Assembly (NCBI RefSeq): GCF_000003815.2
Contig: NC_049987.1
Coordinates: 16,758,564-16,822,563 of the forward strand
Source: Branchiostoma floridae
Taxonomy: Eukaryota > Chordata > Leptocardii > Amphioxiformes > Branchiostomatidae
DNA: 64,000 bases
Reading direction: 5' to 3'
The translations under genes and the position numbers were made by a program. Below, one piece after another: positions 24,701 through 35,600 of this stretch. Position 1 is the first letter of the stretch. Each line of letters begins with the position of its first letter. Under the pieces are notes generated by a model. That model did not search any database and was not told the DNA's origin. It saw only the letters and a program-made list of their open reading frames with translations.

Positions 24701-26623
24701 CTTATGACTTCTTTCTTTCTTGTGACGAAAGATTCAGAATGATCCAATAATGAAATGAAGAATTCAATAAAGAAAGAAAGGCAAGTTGGGGCAAGGAATA
24801 GATTAACTTATTATCATTGATTAAGTAGATAAATACCTGCAACAAGATGGAAGGAGGTAAGTGTCACTGTTTCTGAGCCATCTTCTGCGACTGAATCTCA
24901 GTACCAACTGCGACAACCTCGCCCGGTCGGTAGGAACCTGGATGATAGTAGAGACAAGAGTATAATATTGCAGGTAAGTACAGATTTATGATTTCTGCTA
25001 CACCAGAAAAACCCTTGGCACAATCTGACAAAGAATACACATTCTGGTTGCACAAATTTTTCACGTTAACAAAAATGCCATTAGTATTTTGAAAAATTTG
25101 GGCATAGGTTACCCGGCTGACCCATATCAGGGGGCACGGTGCCTCAAGTTCAACAAGTGAAAAAAATACAAAATGGTATTTTAGTCTTGGAACGAGGCAA
25201 GGGATGATTCACACCAACAGTAACGATGATATTGAAAATACAATTGAGATTTTCTTAAAAATTGGGCATACCCTGTAGGTACCTCAAGTTACCATGGTGC
25301 CTCAAGTTCAACAAGTGAAAAGAAATACTAGTAGTACACAACAGGCCAATCAATGATCCATATGTAAAATATGCTAAAGAAAGCAATAAACTAATAAGAA
25401 AAAATTACTAAGAAACATTTTACATACATGTAAGTTTCATGACTAAAACATGGATAAAGAAACACTGCATAGAAATTATATTGCTGGGATTGACTTGAGA
25501 AAAAATTGTTCAAAAGCACATTTTCTTCAACATGCCCCCCTCCCCCAAACACTACAAATTGTATCAAGTATTTTACCTTGAAATTCTTCATCCATAGCGT
25601 CAAAAAAGGTTCTATTTGTGCCGCTTCAGTCACATATCCTCCGTTCTGAGGGGCACGCGGCCCAAAATTTGGCGCCGCCCGGCCAAATCGGGGCGATCGT
25701 CGGGGAAAACAGCGTACGGCAGAGGGTTTTCGTGGTAGCGTTGAAATACCTAGTCAAACGTTCTTGAGACGTTTCGATGACGTCATTGCCTACTTATATA
25801 TTCACATGCAATGCATTGGTCTAATTAGGCATTTATTTCATCTTTATGAATAGGTAATGCAAATTATTATGCGAGATAATTCACTTGATTATATATTTAC
25901 TTCAATGGATTTGAAATATTACCATACGAACGCTTCATTCATTCGATGTAACCAGATGTTAAGAGGCTTTCAGTACCGACCACAACTGTTATCAAATGCG
26001 TAAAAGGGAGGTATAAAGATTGACGGGTATGTACTGTTAGTCGCCTAAGCCGTAAGTTTGTCCTCGAGAAAGAGAACTGGGAAGGGCCTTTGGAAGGGCC
26101 TTTGGAAGGGCTGGGTTAACATTGCTTGAACCATTGAACCATGGAACCATGGAACCATGGAACCAACCAAGAAAATAGTGGCCACAAGGCCATGCCGCCT
26201 GCGGCGGCAAGGCAAAAAAAATTATGGGTCTTAGTGGCAAATGTGCAGATGTTGACACACTGGCAGCACCAAATCCGTAGGTGTTTTGGGCACCTTTACA
26301 CAGATTAGCCTTTAGGCTCGGTGGGTGTCACTCCATCGTCATGGGGGGAGGGACATGGCGAATATCAAACTCGGAACCTACTGATTCCGATTCCAATGCT
26401 CTAGTTCTTTTGATAAACAAAAAAAATCCAAGCAGACACCCCGAGTAGAAAAATAATCTTGGAATTGTCATGAATCTGAAAATGGCAATTAAGTATAATT
26501 TTTACTAAGAATGTATTTTCATTTTCAGCTCTACCCTTGGATCACAAGTTCACCACCTTTAAGGACAGCAGTTCTGAATGGGCAGGGTTCCACCCAGGGA
26601 AACCCCGATCCCTTAGGAAGTAG
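15734..26623 (+). CDS. NT5DC1: 5'-nucleotidase domain-containing protein 1, complete
   Basis: Haloacid-dehalogenase-fold protein of the cytosolic 5'-nucleotidase group; substrate of NT5DC1 is not established. Thirteen exons: 15734-15835, 16472-16566, 16774-16845, 18755-18864, 19028-19113, 19307-19394, 19842-20016, 20390-20487, 20748-20866, 21352-21468, 22171-22209, 22993-23152, 26529-26623; every junction is GT..AG with matching phase, giving 451 residues (human protein about 455). Motif I is VGLDLDHTLCRY near residue 15; ILRASHGTKKMTEEE, YENYFDMPGIVLCAR and SDYCDYIARKVLG are family-typical; motif IV with the acidic pair is VVYIGDSLRSDIFPP. I chose ATG 15734 because similarity begins there; the in-frame ATG at 15683 would add 17 residues. 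The start lies in AAAATGGCGG, a YY1-like context common in TATA-less promoters. Exon 11 (39 nt) is lysine/arginine-rich and could be optional. The last intron (3.4 kb) contains a candidate antisense gene. Confidence 0.95.
17815..17914. other. Assembly gap, 100 N
   Basis: Exactly 100 N, the usual placeholder for a gap of unknown size, placed directly before a tandem repeat whose copies may have been collapsed. Confidence 0.98.
17915..18612. repeat. Large tandem duplication, about 1.9 copies of a ~375-bp unit
   Basis: Copy 1 is 17915-18290 and copy 2 is 18291-18612. Both start TAAGCAGACATAAATAAAAC and share long near-identical blocks (GGTTCCCCAAACAGCTGTCA; TATTATTACATCGATTATAA; AACCAATCCAT), ending in CCTCCATGACATTTCATxGAGG hairpins. 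Copy 1 touches the assembly gap. Confidence 0.85.
20140..20240 (+). mobile_element. Degenerate tRNA-derived SINE
   Basis: A-box-like TAGTCCAGTGGTTAGTCGCC is followed 30 bases later by B-box-like GAGCTGGAATCCCGGC, the arrangement of a tRNA-type RNA polymerase III promoter. Intronic in NT5DC1. No poly(A) tail is clear. Confidence 0.5.
22367..22470. repeat. Perfect 52-bp tandem duplication
   Basis: Two identical 52-bp units (22367-22418 and 22419-22470) beginning ATTTCTAATGTTAAACC, in intron 11 of NT5DC1. Perfect identity points to a recent event or an assembly artefact. Confidence 0.9.
24171..24246. repeat. Perfect 38-bp tandem duplication
   Basis: Two adjacent copies of a 38-bp unit beginning GTACTAATAACTAAATTT, in the last intron of NT5DC1. 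Confidence 0.9.
24483..25595 (-). CDS. Candidate antisense gene inside the last NT5DC1 intron
   Basis: Exon 1 (25595-25577) starts ATG and reads MDEEFQ before GTAAAA. After an acceptor CTATCATCCAG, exon 2 (24937-24864) continues in phase: GSYRPGEVVAVGTEIQSQKM then AQKQ-stop, giving a 30-residue protein if nothing more is spliced. A donor (CA|GTGACA) just before that stop could join a charged block at ~24720-24560 (SHKKDDDVDEHQTWYWSRSS, then SPQMEEHYHHDGRHV), after which an acceptor TTTTTCAG at 24573 opens VECRLHQVPDVADIRLESGA to a TAA at 24483; joining those two would need an intron of only ~35 nt, so that end is unresolved. Upstream of exon 1 the DNA is strikingly G+C- and CpG-rich (25640-25750), as for a promoter, while the surrounding intron is A+T-rich. 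No family recognised. Confidence 0.45.
25620..25760 (-). promoter_or_regulatory. CpG-rich island, likely promoter of the antisense gene
   Basis: About 130 bases dense in CpG (GGCGCCGCCC, GGGGCGATCGTCGGGG) within an A+T-rich intron, ending 30 bases before the ATG of the candidate antisense gene. Inferred from composition and position only. Confidence 0.45.
26085..26170. repeat. Two short simple repeats
   Basis: Three copies of GGAAGGGCCTTT (about 26089-26124) then AACCATGG-type 9-bp repeats (26129-26166). Intronic in NT5DC1. Confidence 0.7.
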
Positions 26624-27070
26624 ACACAGGAAACCCACATATCAAAGGAAGTACTAGTAAGCATGTGTCACGTACATAAACCCACATTTCTGAGAAAATT
26701 GAACCCAGGAAGATCCATGTTTCTGAGGAGGCAGACCTAGGAAAACCCTCTTATTAACTAATTATGTAAATCCACATTTCTGAGAATATAAACTCAAGAA
26801 TATCCATATTTCTGAGAAAACAGACCTAGAAAAGCCTACAGAAATAAGGATTCCAAAGTAGATCTATCGAACCCACATCTCTGAAGATATAGACTCAGGA
26901 AACTGTAAGGAATTCTGGAAGTAGACCCAAGAAACTCTGTCCTCTAAAGAGTGGAAAACACACTGTGAGGAAACCCTACATGAGTAAATATACCCATGAA
27001 AACCTACATCCTTGAGGAAGTACATGTAGACCCAGGATAATTAAACGCCGATTTCTGAACAGGGAAAACA
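26612..27070 (+). repeat. Degenerate ~33-bp minisatellite in the NT5DC1 3'UTR
   Basis: About a dozen diverged units built on (A)GGAAGTAGACCCAGGAAACC then CACATTTCTG, starting in the last codons of NT5DC1 (LRK-stop lies in the first unit) and running to ~27070. Clear junctions ending CACATTTCTGAG occur at ~26694, 26729, 26786 and 26818. Confidence 0.7.
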
Positions 27071-29679
27071 TTGATCATCACAGTAACAGCAAAATACACC
27101 ACTTGGCCTTCCTTCTCAATTTCCACTCATTGCTGTTGAGACAATTTTAAGAAACAATACTGTAGTTAAAAATAGGTACAAGATGGGATTGGTCATAACC
27201 ATCTAATTATAGGTATGGTGAGATCTAAATCAGGAGTTTGAACAAATAATTTCCATTTCACAACATTCTTGCATATGCTGAATATTCAAAAGTTTGGCCA
27301 GATATGTGCAACCAGGCTTGTTAACAACAGCACATTCAACTACCTCACGAATCATACCTCTCAAATTTGACAACTTTGTTGATAATTTAGAAATTTACAC
27401 TTGAAAACATTGCATCTACTTTTTGTTATTTCACATGTCAGAGTGTACAAAAAGTTTCTTAAATGTTTTTTTTATTTTGGTCTAACTTATATTTGAATTC
27501 CATTCAAATATTATTCCATTGGCTTACCATGTCAAAACCTCAACAAACATTGTATATGATATTGCTGTTTTATTTTGTTAGAAGTAGCTTGAAAGTACAC
27601 CTTCCTTGTTTGACTGCTGTTTGGAATGATATAGATTTAGCTATTTAAACAAAGAAAGAGATGTGCAAAACTTTTAAGCGTGGTAGTTTTATTTTTAGGA
27701 TATGACTTGATGTGGAATACAATGTAGTATGTATTATGCCTAAAATAGGCTTAAACCTGAATTCTATTGAATTCATATTGTAGGATAGACAGTCTAGTAT
27801 TTAAGTAATTTATTTTTCCTATCCCTTTTGCAAGGGCTATTTAAGAATGCTTGTTTTAGGCTTAAATGATTTGTGATTGTGTAGGCCATGCCAATTTGAA
27901 GACTTTGTTCTCAGCATCAACCGAAAATATTTGACCAATGCAGCTTGTCAATGCGCGTTTTTATTAGTAATAGTAACAGGAACAAAACATGGAAAAAGTA
28001 ATTCTGCAAAATACATGATTAAATTACAGTCAAACCTGCCCAAGACGACCACCCGGGGGACCGGGCAAAAGCGGTCGAATTTGGTCAGATGGTCGGTTAG
28101 AAGAGTATCGGACTCACAACATGCCCGATGCATAGTTTAAATGGTTTCCGTTGTGTTTAATGGCAAATAGCAAGCACACGCACATGCATCTGCCGCCATC
28201 TTTATTTTGAACATAACATAGTAATGGTAGTAAAAATCAGATGCAAACTGGCCGAATTCGGCACAAAATCACGCTACTTATCATTGAAAATCGATGACTT
28301 CTCAAGATTAGAAAATAATGCGGTCGTTATGGGCATGGATTTGGTCCCAATTTTTGGCGGCCGCGTTGGCCAGGTGGTCGTTGTGAAGAGGTCACTTAAT
28401 GCTTACGTCAATGGGGAAAATTTTCGGGACCGCGAAAAAGCGGTCATAATGCCAAGGTGGTCGCTAGGAAGAGGTGGTCGCTTGGGAAGGTCTGACTGTA
28501 TTTACACAAAAAAGGTGCAGATACATTTGTAGTGATTTTTCTCAAATTAAACATCAAATCTTGCTGAAATATGAAATCTATAAAACTACCTGGAGGGTGT
28601 TCAGCTTGCCTTCAAAATCAGTGTAAAATCAAGATTGGATGGCACACATATCAATTTTTTTAAGTGATTGTAATTAGGAGATACCTCTTATAGTAATAAT
28701 GTATATTTGTGTGTACTAAACCGTATTTGACAGTATTGCACTTGAGAAGTAATGGAAGTAGGACATGTGTGCAATTAGTGTAACATGTGTGCAATTAGTG
28801 TAACAAGTAATTGAAGTATACTAGTAGGGCTTAGTTTTATATCCTATAATCTAAATTTGAATTGACACCACAGTCCTCAACCAAACCCACTTCTTATGTA
28901 ATTTGTTGTGGGTTTCACTTTATGGCCAGTTTTGATGACCACTTGTGTGTAAATGATTAATACAATTAATTGTGTGTTTGCCATATTAATTCTATTGCTT
29001 GATTTAGGTAGATGACAGATCCAAGCTGTCATGTCAGGCACTTTTAGTACTAACTCATGTTTCTTTGGTAAAATGTCACATTTGTCTGTGCTTACATTTA
29101 TTCCATTTTCTTCAGTGTGTGATAAAACAGTTGCAGTGCAAAAATGACTTAATTTTTCCATTTACAGATTTGAATACATAAATCTGCACTAATTGTACGT
29201 AGAGACCCATACATCGCATGCTTTTCCCTCTGCATATTTTTGTGAGTCTCTGATTGAGATGTAACTTAGTGTCATTTAGAATTAATTTGTAGCTAAAATT
29301 GTGCATCTTAAATTAAAAGTGCTAACACAGGAAGTGCAACCAAGCAAACTGTCAATTGTGTCTGTCTTATTTTCATTCATTGTATCATATTTGTAAATTG
29401 TTGATTTCTCAAAATTAATACATCATCAAGGTATGCCTGATAAAAATTCTTGTAAATTTTTGCATATTGCCCAGTTGCAACATGCAAAGTGGAGATACTT
29501 GATAAAGACTGGCATTCAGGCTACCAAAAGGCACATAGACCTATCAGTTATACTGAGTAGACCATGACATCCTACTAGTATATTAGACTAGACTTAAAAA
29601 CTTGCTTATTTCAGAGTACAAAAATTAGCTAGTAAATCTTGCTCCCTGAGTGATCATAGATAAGTCTATCTGGAAAGCT
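27071..29679. other. Convergent intergenic region between NT5DC1 and the PLP enzyme
   Basis: Holds the 3'UTRs of both genes, a MITE (28025-28500) and a 20-bp direct duplication (ATGTGTGCAATTAGTGTAAC at ~28763-28803). No coding exon is seen. TTTATT at 29093-29098 would be an AATAAA signal for the minus-strand gene. Confidence 0.5.
28025..28500. mobile_element. MITE, TACAGTCAAACCTGCCCAAG termini
   Basis: Begins TACAGTCAAACCTGCCCAAG and ends in the complementary CTTGGGAAGGTCTGACTGTA; internal arms repeat GGTCG/CGACC blocks. The plus-strand frame across it (28224-28532) is a by-product of the inverted repeats. Related termini occur at 55265-55357, 58849-59004 and perhaps 32464. Confidence 0.75.
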
Positions 29680-32600
29680 CTACTGCAGTTCAGATTGAAG
29701 TTGTAAGATGGCATCTCCCAACGTCTCATAATCAGCAAGTTCGTTGTAGATGTGGGCAGATATCCTGACATACAGCTCCCCCTGCACTGCCTTCAGTGGC
29801 ACCTAGGGGGAGTCAGTACAATGGGCAATGCTGTTAGACCAATAGAGTGTACCAGTTCAACAATGTTCAGTATAAAAATATGTGGAACTGTCTATTCTTG
29901 TACCTGTGCATAAAAATGTCTGACTAAAAGGCAAACATGTATTAACACTTCTTGCTATGTAATTTTTTATGATTAAAAGTCTGCTGAAACATTGACAACA
30001 GCAAAAGAAATTGATTTTGGTCAAAATTAAAAGGTTTTGGTGAGGCTAGAGTTTGAACAATTACATTATTTAAGGGATATGACAAGTTGAATATACAATG
30101 TACCTCAATGTTAAACCTGTGGTACAGTTGGTTCTGTATCTTCTCAGCCAGGTCATAGGTCGCAGCAGCGCCACCATGGAAGGCAGGAGGTAACTGCACC
30201 AGCGCCATGGAGGCTGGCAGAACAAAATAACAGGCATTAGGACCTTTTTAGTCACCTTTTCCTACAAAACAACACATAAACCAACTACCGATATACATGC
30301 ATCAATTCAGCACCAAAAAGTTACTTAATATGTACGTTTATGTTAACATTAACGAATGAGGACGGGCAAACTGTAAAATACATTAAGATAACTCAGGGGT
30401 ATACATCTGACTCATAATTGATATACATGTATACAGATTTATGTCATACAAAAAAAAAACAAAGCAAAAGACCGGTGCAATGCGGGTAGAGTGTCTGCCT
30501 AGCATTTGGTTGTGAGTTTGATCCCCGGGCAACTCATGTGATACTCGGCACATGCTGCTTTCTCTGCTTTAACACTCAGCATTTGGGAAAGAGTATGGAA
30601 GTTGAACAAACACACAACTACCAATGAACTAGCCCTCTGCTGTAGTGATTGCACATAGCTGTGTGGCCCAAAGGCTACAGAAACAGACATGGGCGCCACC
30701 CTATGTGCCATCAGGATTTTGACTAAGAAGGAATACGTATTTCAAACATAGGACCCACCGAACATGCTGAGAGGTGCCAGTAGTCTGGTGTGCCATTTCT
30801 CCATCAGTAGTTGTGCTGCCTGTGACACCAGGTCATGTATGTACGTCTGAATCCTCTCTGGTCCCACACACTGCCAGAAATCCAACACAGTGTGGAGAGA
30901 CAACAGAGAACTGTAGTCCTTCATACCTGAGGGAACATATCAGCATTAAGTGTTAAAATTTAAAAAAAAAACATTACCGGTATATCTTTACCCATACATA
31001 CATGTAGGACAGGAGGTAAAAAATTGTAAAAGAAAGTTAGGTGTATTTCATGTTGCCACTCCACTAAAAGTCAAACTTATTCTAGTACTTGTTGTGTCAC
31101 TAAAACATCATGCAAAAGATGACAATTACACTAGATTACTGTTACATTTGTACTATTGGTAACAGTTTGTTTTTTATTGTTTGCAAACATATGAACATCG
31201 CTGTTCCATTTTTTTTACTTATTTCTTGGCTAGTCATTTTTAGAAAGATTTTGCTTTCTAAAAATCAGAAATACCTAAAATGTCAAATTTTTAAAAATCT
31301 GAAATATTTCTTAAAAATCAAGACTGCACTGTTGTCGATCATGTAAAACAGAAGAAAAACAAGATATTAAAAAAAATAAGGGAAGGGGGTATTGCTTAAT
31401 TGCCATCTTGACCCAAATTTGTTTTTCCAACACAAAACCTGACCTGGGAAGGCAAACTCAGCGTTGAACCCCGCCCCGTGACCGTGGGACACCACCAGCG
31501 GGCGTGTCGTCTCCTGTAGATCTCTCCTCACATACAGCAGGGCCACGCCCTTCGGACAGCAGAACCACTTGTGGGCATTGGTCACATAGTAGTCTGGGTT
31601 CAATGACCTAGAGAACACAGGGGAATGACAAAAAGATTCATGATTCACTCTATCTATCTCTCTGAACTGCCACCAAGCAATGTAAAGGTTAGAAGAAAAA
31701 ATTTTCAATGCGGCCTGTTTACAATGCAGGGCTCGAAATACTGGGTGCATGTGCACCCAAAATTGGAACTGTGCACCCAATTATTTTCAGTGGGTGCACA
31801 GGGTGCACCCAAATATTTTCTTAGGTTTATGTATGAAAAGATATCAAGTATACTAGTATACATCATGTTCTTGACATCTAAGTGTTAGACAGATAATAAA
31901 GATGTCTGTCATGTTACTTGTTTAAGAATTTGATAGCTTGTAACTAAGTTTTGTTATTAGGTTTTTTTTTACATTTTACTTAAATTTAAGTGGTGCACCC
32001 AAAACCTTTTTGGTGCACCCAATCTTTTAAGCTGGGTGCACCAGTGCACCTAATCCCAAAAATGAATTTCGAGCCCTGCAATGTCATAACGAAGCTGGCT
32101 GCTGTTACTCATCTGACAGAAACACTGTGCAGCTAAACTATCAATACCTAAATAACCAATCCTGGTCAATGACCAAGGTGACTATATGATCATTTAGTAA
32201 TACACACAATGTCATGGCTGACCTGATGTTGATTGGGAGAGCTCCAAGTGCATGTGCTCCATCTATTAACACTGGAACTCCTCTGTGGAAAGGAATTATA
32301 GAAATTAACAAGATAATCATTACAGCCCTGGCTGTTTGTAAGCAGCTGAAAAACAAATTAAAAAAAAATCATTACAGCAGTTTTCAAACATTATACACTG
32401 TCGTCAAGTTTTTCAAACTCACAGCCTAAACCTGAGTATAAATATGCATTAAATTTTGCAATATAGTCAAACCTGTATCAGTGACAATCTCTATACATGA
32501 GGACAACTGTCTAATGGCCCCTTAGAAGATATTTTTTTCTATTAAGACAAGCATTAGGAGCATTTTCTATAGTGATCACCTGTCCATGCACAATAGACTA

Positions 32601-35600
32601 GATTTTATCGGTCCCCGTGAATTGTCTTTTTGGTCAGTTCAGACTTGAAATACATGACATTGTATGTTCTGCTTATTTAATTTCCATCTGCTTAATAAAA
32701 TCATGTCAACACAGCAGCATAATAATATCATTCGAGTATTGTCAAAACTTGACTGTTGTCTGACCTGTCATGACAGATGTCAATAATCTCCTTGAGTGGG
32801 TTGATGTAGGGGGTGTTACTGGGGATGTGGTCAAACACTGCCAGCCGTGTGCCTGGTCTCAGGGTGTCTCGTACTAATGTAACAATCTGGAACAATCACA
32901 TGAAGGGGGTGTTACTGGGGATGTGGTCCAACACTGCCAGTCGTGTGCCTGGTCTCAGGGTGTCTCGTACTAATGTTACAATCTGGAACAATCACATGAA
33001 GGGGGTGTTACTGGGGATGTGGTCCAACACTGCCAGTCGTGTGCCTGGTCTCAGGGTGTCTCGTACTAATGTTACAATCTGGAACAATCACAACTAGTAA
33101 ATATGATGTCTTACAAGTTACATGATAAGTTATTCACATTCCTGTGTCTGAATACAAGTTTTAAGGAACTTGATAACAGGAAAATACAATTTTGACTAAA
33201 TATTTAGATCTTGCAGTTTTCATAATGACAAAAGATTGATTGTTATTCAAAAAAGATAATGGCACGTTTAACCAAGGAGCTTTCCACCAGTGATTGCATG
33301 AACTCTTATTACCAAGTATATTGTTAAGTTCGTAGAATTTTAAGATGTATTCTGTTTCCAGTCAATCATACGAAAGTTACTGACAGGTACTTTTGTTGTG
33401 TCATAAAATAAGCATCTTTAAGCTTATTAGTCAGGATCAACATCCTCTCAGAGTCAGATGGGAGGTAATGCTGGAAGTAGAGCTACATTAGACACCTCTG
33501 AAGCATAAAGTTTAATTTAAATGCACCACCACACTTACTGAAAATTCAGAGTCTCTCATGGTGTAAATGGATCAAACCCTACGGTCTGGCCTTATAAAGA
33601 TACTGTACGATACTTAAAGTGCAACACCCTTTCAGGTTTACCGGTTATACACAACGAACAAGCAAGTTTTCACCTGTTCTGGACCTTCCAGAGGAAACTT
33701 GACCATCTCCTCCTGTATGGTGACGCCCGTCTCATCACGTACGTGTGACAACAGTTTCTTCACCGCGCCGTACGTGACACTGAGGCAGTAGATCACGTCT
33801 CCGGGGCTGAACTTCTGACTCTTGATCACAGCATTGGTGCCGGTGGACGCGTTGGTTACCAAGGCGATGTCTCTGGGGTCTGCTCCTGATAACAAAAAAA
33901 TGTAATACAGTTTACTAAAGAAGAGACCAAGACATTTAAAACAGTGTATATTACAATGGAAATGCTCATTTCACAGTGTCATAAAGAATAGGTCACTGCA
34001 CAAATAAAATCATCACAAACATTTCAAGATTTTACACATTAGTTGTACCAAGATGCACTGTCCAGTTTTTCTATTGTTTTTTTTTTTTAAATTAAAGAGG
34101 CCCTCTGCTTCTTTTAGAAGTTTCGATTCTTTGAATGCTGTTATAGTGAAAGTGATATTGATCCAATTTAGATCACTGAAGAGTTATCCTTCCACTGGTC
34201 GAGACAAAGATGACAGATGTTATATAATTATATACATTGTACAGGTTCATAGTACCAGCCACAAGCAAAATGAACAGTGGACCATGGCTTAACGTCCTGT
34301 CCTAAAGCCCCCTTTACAAATCAAGAATTTAGCTCAGCCGAGTTGTCAGCGAGCTGTAAGTTACGAGGAGGTATGATCCTGATGCCGACGAAGAAACTCT
34401 GCCATTTGTTCGTGGGCATCAGGGTCATGCCTCCTCGTAATTTAGAGCTCGCTGACAACTCGGCCGAGCTAAATTCTTGATTTGTAAAGGGGGCTTATGG
34501 GCTGCAAGCCTTTCCAGTACCATGCATATCAGCTGAGTGACACAGCTGCGAGCTAGGATCAAACTCATGGCTTCTACATGTAGTTCCAGAGGCATAGGCA
34601 TTAAACACTAGACTATGATCGCTCCATAAGCATTGTTTCCAATCATAAAAAGATGGCTAATCAAAGTATTGTAAGGTTACAAACCTACAAACTGTGCCGC
34701 CCTGCGGCTGACCCACACCAGGTGAGGTAACACCTGTCTGTCAAAGAAACGGAGCGGCTGTCGTTCCACATGTACCTGCCATTTCTGTGGAAAGGTGTTC
34801 AACACATTAGTACATTACAAACGTACCTGCACTTTGTATACATTAATATTAGGTACTTAACTCCACTGTTTAATCAAATTCCACATTCTATCAATAGCAG
34901 CTCATTCACTCTGTGATACACATTCCCAAGTGCTATATATTGTTTTCTCAGCTAACCAACTACCATTCGTGTCTTCTTTGAAAGCAATACTGTAAAATGC
35001 AGAATGTTCGCAGTGGCTTTATGTTCGCGGTTTTCATGGTGACCTCTTCATCGCGAACTTAAAACCACCGTGAACATTTTTCCATTTATAGTATAACTTA
35101 CTATAAGACTGCAGTCTATGGCGCTACCGCAAACTTAAAACCACAGCGAACACTCCATTTTCTCGCTACCACAAAAGTAAATCAAATTCCCCATGAACTT
35201 AAATGCATTAACAGTACATGCTCTCTGTCCAAGTAAGACAGAACACCTGCATTACATTTCTCTGCCTCCAGGGGGCACAATTACAACTAGTAGAGAAATC
35301 ACCATGGCAACATCCAGGGCATCCTTCAGGGCAGCACCAAAGGCTCCATGGTTCAGGAAGGTACAGTCTTCCTACAACAAGAATTTTTACATCAAAAGCT
35401 ATTATCATAAATTTAAAGATTTATTTTGTATTTCTATTTAGCAATAGTAGTTATATTGTTGACCGCACATTATGTCAATTAAGCTTATACAATGCAATGT
35501 CCGTTAAACTATTTTGCATTCCAGACTGTGTTTATGACTTTGTAAAAGCACATCACACTTACCTCTAATAAAAAGTGTTTTTTTCTCATCTCTTTCCCAA

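Noticed and set aside
28224-28532. 102-codon plus-strand frame
   Set aside because: Lies within the MITE at 28025-28500; its GGTCG/CGACC arms account for it.
32813-33097. Plus-strand open frame with three 32-residue repeats (LLGMWSNTASRVPGLRVS)
   Set aside because: It is the complement of the triplicated PLP-enzyme exon 7 segment; the 96-bp period is divisible by three, which keeps the opposite strand open.
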